Shown here piece after piece: positions 57,395 through 64,000 of a stretch of 64,000 nt of DNA; positions within the stretch are counted from its first letter, which is position 1; every line of letters begins with the position of its first letter. The notes under the pieces are model-generated. The model was not told where the DNA came from, searched no databases, and saw nothing but the letters and a program-made list of their open reading frames with translations. The DNA comes from Zasmidium citrigriseum (Eukaryota > Ascomycota > Dothideomycetes > Mycosphaerellales > Mycosphaerellaceae), in the NCBI GenBank assembly GCA_002786025.1, contig NHNW01000083.1, positions 1 to 64,000 of the forward strand, written 5' to 3'. The translations under genes were made by a program, and so were the position numbers.

Positions 57395-57464
57395 TATTAA
57401 AAGTATGCCGGAAGTAGTATAGAGTACTTAGAAGTGCTTGAGTTTTCTATATAGCGAGACTTAT
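57395..57464 (-). repeat. Partial LTR fragment next to the copia 3' LTR
   Basis: TATTAAAAGTATGCCGGAAG followed by AGTGCTTGAG and AGCGAGACTTAT resembles the first 70 bp of the adjacent LTR end (57465 onward). It suggests that the copia element landed in, or recombined with, an older related LTR. Confidence 0.6.
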
Positions 57465-57901
57465 TATTAAAAGTGTAGCGGAAGGAGTAGAGGGTCGTAT
57501 AGAGTAGAAGAGAAGTGCTTAGATTCCTTCTAACTAGCGAGACTATTCACACCCTTATATATACGACGATATCGCATCTAGAACGTTCGTATTACTAATG
57601 CATGCGTCTAATAGAATCTTATAGAATACAGTTAATACATTAAGTAGGAATTAATTAGCAATTGATTAGAAATCAACTGCAATAAATTCCGGTAGCTGCT
57701 AGAAGGTTCCACGCCAAGCATCCCAATCGGGTATAGTCCCTTCCTGATTAGGTCTACCCTACGGGGAGACGGATCACCTAGAACCTTCCAGATGATTACG
57801 TAAGCCGTCACGTGACTTCCCAACGCCCATAGCCTTGCTTAGTAAGCAAGGCTATGGGCGTTGGATCGCTATAGGCGTTAGATCCCTATAGCCTTCTAAC
57901 A
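57465..57901 (-). mobile_element. Copia 3' LTR (coding direction is minus)
   Basis: A 437-bp LTR in minus orientation. The edge next to the coding region reads TGTTAGAAGG in coding direction, preceded by AGGGGGGTA (57910-57902), a polypurine tract. The outer edge reads TATTAAAA on the plus strand. Confidence 0.85.
57820..57864. repeat. LTR palindrome (3' LTR copy)
   Basis: Perfect 22-bp arms around a single G. The centre base differs from the other copies (C), but the arms match. Confidence 0.9.
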
Positions 57902-58059
57902 TACCCCCCTAAACTAGTTCTGGTTTCTAGGAGCTAGTTTAGGTATAGAAGGCTAGTTTTACTTACCTTAGCTACTTATGATTCTTTTATTCCTTTAGAA
58001 ATGCCCTAGTATACGACTCGTCTAAAATCGAGTTATTATAGTACTTATTAGACATTATA

Positions 58060-61000
58060 GATTCGACTATGTACTCCTAGACTCCCTAAGCTCCTATATT
58101 CTTTTAGAATAGGTTCTCGCATAAACTCCTAAACTTATAGGTATCTAGCGCCTTTATAAATAGGTCTGCTAGTTGTCTCTTAGTAGGGACGTATCTAATT
58201 AAAATTCTCTTATCTTCTAAACACTCCCGTATAAAGTGGTATTGTATATCGATATGTTTAGTCTTATTATGATGTTTAGGATTGTTTGCGAGCTATATAG
58301 CGGATTGGTCATTCGTACTAATAAGATCTTGTTGCCTAGATTTAATATCTAGACTAGCGCAAATGTCCTTAAGGAATAGCGCTTCTTGTACAGCAGCCTT
58401 TAAGGCTATATATTCCGCTTTACAACTAGACAATGCGACTGTCTTTTGTAGCGTACAACGCTAACTAATAGGCGCTTTATTACCTAGGAAGAATACGTAC
58501 CCCGTAGTAGATCGTCTAGTCGTATAGTCACCCCCCCAATCCGCGTCGCAATATCTAAATAGAAGTAGCTTGGATTGGGCTAAATAGACTAGACTCCTTT
58601 CTAAGGTACCGTTTAGATACTTCCAAATTCGGTTTAACGCCCTAAAATAGGTTTGGTCCAGATTAGACATGAATTTAGCGCATTAATTTGTCGCATAAGC
58701 AATATCTGGCCTAGTCTTTGTTGCTAGATATATTAATGCGCCTATTTGCCTTTAGAACTCTTTAGTTTCTTCTGCATTAGTAGGTTAATCTTTAGGCGTA
58801 GCCTCTAGTCGTATACCTACTTCTACGGGTGTTGTTACGGGTATTAGACCTCTCTTATTATACTTATCCAGGATCTTTTCGAGATAGCCTTATTGCGATA
58901 GTTTAATTAACTTATTACGGACTTCTATCCCTAGATAGTACTTAACTTCCCCTAGATTGCTAACCTCTATGTGTTTACTTAGGTTTGCTTTAAGGGTACT
59001 AATATCTTCTAGTTTAGGTCTAAAAATTAGCATATCGTCAACGTGACATGCAATAGTTATACCCGTTTGTTTATTTATAAACACCCCGTTATCTTTAGGC
59101 AAGACGCTAAAGCCGTATTACGATAGTATGTTAGCTAGATGCCTATACCATTGTCGCGCGGCTTGTTTAAGTCTATATAAGGCTGTATTTAGCCTATATA
59201 TCTTTCCGCGATTTCTAGGGTCTTAGTCTTCAAAACCGTAAGGCTGCTCTACGTATATCTCTTTATCTATAGGCGAATTAGGGAACGCTAGTTTAACGTC
59301 CTATTGTTGAATTTCTAAATCCTTAAAAGCCGCCTTATAGAATAGAGCACGCCATGTTTTAGGTTAATAAGTACAACTAAAGGTTTAATCGTAATCTAGA
59401 CCTTCTACTTGTTTAAATCCTTTAACGACCTACCGCGATTTTAGCTTTATAAGCTTTCCGTAGGGATCTCTTTTAGTCTTATAGACCTAACGCCCTTTAA
59501 GGACTTTCTGATCTTTAGGCGGGTCGACTAGATCCCAAGTTCTTAATTTATTTAAATCGTCGATTTCGCTTTGCATTAACTTAGTCTAGCCTTCCTTACT
59601 TAGGCGTATAGCGTCTTTAAAGGTAATAGGATCCTCTAGATTAGATACGTTTGCTAGAAGAGCTAGTTCGTCAATTTCGCTATCGTCTTCTAGGGTCCTT
59701 ATATTAGGCTGTACGGGCTGTTACGTATGTCTTAATTCATTTTGGAGTGAATTCTCTGGATTTTCAGAATGTCTAGAATATTCTTCGCCAAGACTGCCTA
59801 ATCGGGCATAGTGCAGTCCAGATTCGGCCAGCGCTAGGCTCGATTAGGCCAGTTAAGCTTCGAAATTTCTAGTACCTTTAATTTTAACTTGTAGTAGTTC
59901 CTCGCCTTTATGCTCAACTTCTAGGCTACTAGTAGGTATTATATTACGTAGAAACACACCTTCTAGTATAGTAACGTCTCGTGCCCAAACTAGCTTCTTT
60001 ATCTCTAGATCTAGAAGGTTATATTAGTATTAGCCAAAACCTACTAGTATAGCTTTCCTAGCTCTAGAGTCGAGTTTCTTTACCTTTTAATGTCGATAGT
60101 AGGCAATAGAACCAAAGATTCTAAGGTGCGATAGATCCGGCTTGTGGCTGTATTTAACTTCAAAAGGCGATTTTATTCCTAGACTAGAATGTGGCGTACG
60201 GTTATAAATATATACGGCTATTTGAAAAGCCTCTCCCCAAAGCTACTTAGGCAATCTAGATTCGACTAACATAGCCTGTACTTTATTTAAGAGTGTCCTA
60301 TTTAGACGCTCTATTAGTCCGTTTTGCTTAGGAGTATACGGCGCGCTAGTTTTATGAATTACGCTGTCTTTATTAAATAGGTTCTCAACTTTCTTAGAGA
60401 CTAACTCCTTTGCATTGTTAGACTTAAATACCTTTATTCTTAGACGCTTTAGGCTAGAATTACTATAGGTATTTTCGGAACGAGTTTTATATAGAGAAAT
60501 GGCATTAAAAGCTTCCGACTTATTAGACATTAAATTAGCTTCTATATACCTAGACTAATTATCGATAAACGAGATAAAATAATAATATCCTTTATGCGTT
60601 TTAGGCTCTATAGGCCCGCATATATCGCAGCTCGTCTTGTCTAGGAAAGCGTTAGCTTTAGTCGTTACTTTATAGCTAATAGTACGAGTCTTATTTGCTT
60701 GTATACATACCTCGCAATTTCCACACCCTTTTAGGCCTAGGGATTTTAATGCCTTAGGTCCCGCGTGTGCTAGCCTCTTATGCCAAACCTCGTTCCTTAA
60801 AGACGCTTTAGAGGCGTCTTCTAAAGGCACTTTAGAGGTGCCTTCTAAGGACGCTTTATAGGCGTCCTCTAAGGACACTTTAGAGGTGTCCTCTAAGGGC
60901 GTTTTAGACGCGCCCTCTAAGGGAGATTTAGCTCCCTCTAAAGGAGCTTTAGACGCTCCTTCTAACGAGTCTTTAGACTCGCTAAATAGCAGGCTATTAG

Positions 61001-62282
61001 AGCCGCTTTTTCTAGTAGAAATAGAAACGTCTAGGCGATATAAAGAACCTTTCCTTAATGCCTTAGCTAGGGGTTTTTCGCCTAAATACATCTCTATCTT
61101 TCCGGATTTTAGCCGGGCATAGACGCCTTTAGAGTCTAATTGTACTAGAGATACTATATTAGTTGTGAATTTAGGCACAAATAGGCAACGCTCTAGTACA
61201 ACGACCTTATTAGTATCGTTGAACCGAATTTTAACGTTCCCGACTCTATAGGACACTATAGTCCCGGCATTTGCCCACCTTATTGTTATGGGACTATTAA
61301 CAAACGAGGTAAAGTATTCCCACTTATTAACTATATGCCGCGTTACACCCGAATCTAGGACAAATTTAGGCTTATAAGTAGAAGTGGACGCGAGGCAAAG
61401 ATTAAAAGTATTAACATTAAGAACGTCGACTATAGAATCGCTATCTCTGTCTATATCTAGATCTCTATCGTCCCGCGTTGGAATAGCCGTATAGAGCGCA
61501 TTTTCATTCTCTTCGCGCTCTTTACGGCTCTTATTCTCCAGCCTAGTAGGCTTCTACTATTTTAGTGCCTTATCGGGAAACTTATTAAAGCAATTTGCTT
61601 CCCTATGTCCTTCTTTATTGCAATAGGCGTAGTATAGCTTAGGACCCTTATCCCCTAGACGCTTAGGCTTATTCTCTTTCTTAGGAAGCCTATCGCGAAT
61701 CCATAGAGCTAGATTCTACTCCTTAGATTTGTACTTTCGCGATTCGTCTAGGAGGTTTAAAAAGAGGCTCTCTATCGAGTATACGTCTTTGTTTACTCGG
61801 TATGCTTGTGAAATCGTAGTTACAAAGCTATTATATTCCTCTATTAGGTTATTTAGGGTCTAGGCGATTATAACTTGCTTAGGGATCTCTATTCCCTTCG
61901 CCTTAAACTAGTCGTAGAGCTAACGGATCGTATTAAGATACGATTCTATTTTGCTGCTACTAGATTTAAGCGTAGTTTAAAATAGCTCCTTATACGTAAG
62001 GAGCTTAGAAGTAAAGCCTCTAGACGAGTATAGGGATCTAAGAGTATCCCACGCGTCCTTAGCGTTAGTAACGCCTTAAATTTGAAGTAAAAGCCCGTCT
62101 TCTAGAGCAAGGCAAATTGCCGCAAGTGCCCGTTTGTTTACAGTCTCGTTAGCGGCGCCTTCTTCTAGCGCGGCGTATAGGCTCTTCTCGATAAGATAGG
62201 ACTCTATTCTTAGAGCCTAGATCTCGTAGTTCTCTTGTCCCTTTAGGCGCGAGAACAAGAAGGTCTTATTAGTTAGAGACAT
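58060..62282 (-). pseudogene. Copia gag-pol polyprotein relic
   Basis: A broken minus-strand frame with copia order. Gag begins MSLTNKTFLFSRLKGQENYE at 62282. A zinc knuckle near 61600 reads Y-x2-C-x4-H-x4-C, the first Cys apparently lost by RIP (TGC to TAC). The gag-pre-integrase zinc site is HKRLAHAG with GNCEVC (about 60700-60800). The integrase core starts CDICGPIEPKTHKG (60600) and continues KSNNAKE and PKQNGLIERLN; the second Asp is Asn. The reverse transcriptase has HVDDMLIF (59030) and RNase H has DADWGGDYTTRRSTTGY (58530). TAG and TAA break the frame often, but one 233-codon frame (60555-61256) is intact and holds the hairpin array. Confidence 0.88.
60800..60981. repeat. Array of eight compensatory hairpins in the copia frame
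   Basis: Stems start at 60800, 60824, 60848, 60872, 60896, 60920, 60941 and 60966: mostly a 24-bp period, then 21 and 25. Each has a 6-7 bp arm, a TTTAGAG/TTTAGAC-type loop, and the complementary arm: AAGACGC/GCGTCTT, AAGGCAC/GTGCCTT, AGGACGC/GCGTCCT, AGGACAC/GTGTCCT, AGGGCGT/GCGCCCT (one G-T), AGGGAG/CTCCCT, AAGGAGC/GCTCCTT and CGAGTC/GACTCG. In the minus-strand frame they code for a degenerate 8-residue repeat (LEGASKAP, LEDTSKVS and so on) between the RNA-binding and integrase regions. Confidence 0.92.
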
Positions 62283-62425
62283 TGCGAACTAGTCCTTAGA
62301 TCGTAGGTAGTAGATTGCGTCTCTTAAAGTAGAAGAATAGGCGTAATAATAGGCTTACTTAATCGGTCTCTACCCTCTTTACCCTCTCTTAGTCCTAACC
62401 TATAAGTTTGTCGCTTCGTTAGTAG
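62283..62425. other. Copia leader, part next to gag
   Basis: Untranslated region between the gag start and the nested solo LTR. No long frame; TAG-rich. Confidence 0.55.
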
Positions 62426-62430
62426 GTCCT

Positions 62431-62895
62431 TATTAGAAGGCTATAGGGATCTAACGCTTATAGCGATCTAACGCCTATACGGGATCCAACGCCCAAAGCC
62501 TTGCTTACTAAGCAAGGCTATGGGCGTTGGGAAGTCACGTAACGGCTTACGTAATCATCTGGAACCTTCTGGATGATTCGTCCCCCCATAGGCTAGACCT
62601 AATCGGGAAGGCGCTATACCCGATTGGGATGCTTGGCGTGGAACCTTCTAGCAGCTACTGGAATTCATTCTAGTTGATTTCTAATCAACTGCCAATTAAT
62701 TCCTAATCAATGTGTCGACTGTATTCTATAAGATTCCATTAGGCGTAAGCATTAGTAATGCATCTACGCTATAGAAGATTCTAGATGCGACATTGTCGTA
62801 TATATAAGGGTGTGAATAGTCTCGCTAGATAGAAGTAATCCAAGCACTTCTCTTCTACTCTATACGACCCTCCTACTTCCGCTATACTTTTAATA
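62431..62895 (+). mobile_element. Nested solo LTR with TSD GTCCT
   Basis: A 465-bp LTR in plus orientation, opposite to the copia coding strand. The ends are TATTAGAAGG and CTTTTAATA (RIP versions of TGTTA and TAACA). GTCCT occurs at 62426-62430 and again at 62896-62900. It was therefore inserted into the leader of the copia element and later reduced to a solo LTR. Confidence 0.93.
62486..62530. repeat. LTR palindrome (nested solo LTR copy)
   Basis: 22-bp arms around a single C with one mismatch (CCCAAAGCC against GGCTATGGG). The arms are otherwise as in the other copies. Confidence 0.88.
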
Positions 62896-62900
62896 GTCCT

Positions 62901-63354
62901 GTTATAGGTTTTACACTACTAAGAAACCGTCTAGTTCCTAGTCTCCTAGGGACGGCGCGGTAAAGACTATAAAGGCTATAGGTCTTCTACTTTCGAAGGA
63001 AGGCTATTTATTAGTAGTCGAATACTTTCTAAACTTCTACCCCTTCTAGCGAACGCTATATAGGCCGTAGCACTACAAACGCTAGCTAGATCGAAAGGTC
63101 TCGTCGAGACGAGTAGGACAAGCCGTATATAAAGTTGTCGCGGCGACTAGTATTTGTCGCGTAGTCGTCGTTCAAAGGTGTTATGTTCAAAGTCGTATTA
63201 GATTCGAAATTACGACTATAGGATTTTAAGGAAGGTTTGCTAAATGTTAGATTATCGTAGTCGTAAGGCGCGGGATGTTCGATTCCCGCTCGTAGAATTC
63301 GATTTTCGGCTTTAATAGCTAGGTGTCTAGGCTAGAGTATCTAGGCTTATAACC
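62901..63354. other. Leader segment beyond the nested LTR
   Basis: About 450 bp without a gene. It includes a tRNA T-arm-like hairpin (63279-63299) that I do not accept as a tRNA. Confidence 0.5.
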
Positions 63355-63782
63355 TATTAAAATTATAGCGGAAGTAGGAGGGTCGTAGAGTAGAAGAGAA
63401 GTGCTTAAATTCCTTATAACTAGCGAGACTATTTATACCCTTATATATTTAACAATGTTACATCTAGAACGTTTATATTACTAATGCGTACGTCTAATGG
63501 AATCTTATAGAATATAGTTAACACATTGATTAGGAATCGATTAGCAGTTAATTAGAAATCATCTACGATGAATTCTAGTAGCTACTAGAAGGTTCTATGC
63601 CAAGCGTCTTAATCGGGTATAACGCCTTCTTAATTAGGTCCAGCCTACCGGGGGGGGCGAATTATTCAGAAGGTTCTAGATGATTACGTAAGCCGTTACG
63701 TGACTTCCCAACGCCCATAGTAGTAAGTAAAGCTATAGGCGTTAGATCCCGTATAGGCGTTAGATCCCTATTACCTTCTATA
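63355..63782 (-). mobile_element. Copia LTR, probable 5' LTR in coding direction
   Basis: A 428-bp copy in the same (minus) orientation as the 3' LTR, more strongly mutated by RIP. The inner side reads GGTTATAAGCC in coding direction, possibly a RIP-changed primer-binding site. Confidence 0.75.
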
Positions 63783-64000
63783 AGAGCTCGATCGAACAGT
63801 TGGCTAGAACCTTAGAGTTCCCTTATATACTACATTTAAAACCTCCCCGACACCTACTTACTAATTTTATCTACCGCTACTTCTACATCCTCCTAATTGT
63901 CTTTAAAGAACTAGGATCCTAGTATCTCCACAATCTACTTATCGGTCGATGCAATGCTATCGTATATAAGGCGAACGTCGCTTGGGAAGACACCGACATC
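63783..64000. other. Right-edge repeat-derived sequence
   Basis: Short stretch after the LTR; CpA and TpG are scarce at first and become more frequent to the right. No gene seen. Confidence 0.5.

Larger units (their letters stand above)
57465..63782 (-). mobile_element. Decayed Ty1/copia retrotransposon with nested solo LTR
   Basis: In the coding (minus) direction: 5' LTR at 63782-63355, leader with a reversed solo LTR at 62895-62431, gag-pol relic from 62282, polypurine tract 57910-57902, 3' LTR 57901-57465. The outer flanks (CTTAT on the left; TAAGA or AGAGC on the right) do not match as a TSD, so the assignment of the right LTR as this element's own 5' LTR is not proven. Confidence 0.75.

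Noticed and set aside
63270..63300. tRNA-like T-arm (GCGGGA, TTCGA, TCCCGC)
   Set aside because: The loop is eight bases with a misplaced TTCGA, and no matching acceptor stem, D-arm or anticodon arm could be drawn upstream. At most a degraded fragment.

Overview
The window is nuclear DNA of a filamentous ascomycete, most likely a dothideomycete. The evidence is about 20 genes with short GT-AG introns (roughly 45-110 bp), typical ascomycete families (HET domain, Pth11-like/rhodopsin membrane proteins, F-box paralogues, Ku70, SAPS protein, DUF7587), and transposon relics bearing the marks of repeat-induced point mutation (RIP). RIP changes CpA to TpA, so CpA and TpG become rare while CpG survives.

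Layout. (1) Positions 1-5100 are saturated by RIP and have almost no CpA/TpG, hence almost no ATG. Two long reading frames can still be followed through it because nearly all their interruptions are TAG or TAA at Gln/Trp positions: a DUF6589-like frame (left edge to about 2640) and an unrecognised frame (about 3100-4824). (2) Positions 5100-55567 are a gene island of normal composition: MFS sugar transporter, amidohydrolase, rhodopsin-type membrane protein, a small F-box cluster with a truncated copy and an upstream minisatellite, a WBP2-like GRAM protein, a SAPS-family Sit4-associated protein, an acidic protein, an alpha-arrestin-like protein, a 503-bp MITE with 9-bp target duplication, a 2-oxoglutarate oxygenase, ATP synthase subunit 9, a single-pass membrane protein, a HET protein, QCR6, Mn-SOD, a DUF7587 protein, a small unknown, a cyclase-family protein, an F-box-like protein, ferrochelatase, a GMC oxidoreductase/alpha-beta hydrolase fusion, a second rhodopsin-type protein and Ku70. 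(3) From 55568 to the right edge is a nested transposon zone: a solo LTR with perfect 5-bp TSD (CGGTG), a degenerate ORF it interrupted, and a decayed Ty1/copia element on the minus strand. A second solo LTR (TSD GTCCT), in opposite orientation, sits in the copia leader.

How the genes relate. There is no biosynthetic cluster. Four genes encode nuclear-encoded mitochondrial proteins (ATP9, QCR6, Mn-SOD, ferrochelatase), which fit together as respiration, superoxide detoxification and haem supply, but they are separate transcription units. Ku70 lies only about 210 bp from the transposon boundary.

The most unusual structure is inside the copia frame (60800-60981). Eight consecutive hairpins, mostly on an exact 24-nt period, have different stem sequences that are kept paired by compensatory changes, and they also code for a degenerate 8-residue repeat. 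The LTRs of the same family carry a 43-45 bp almost perfect palindrome. Exon boundaries were set by eye from splice sites, reading frame and protein continuity; no searches were run.
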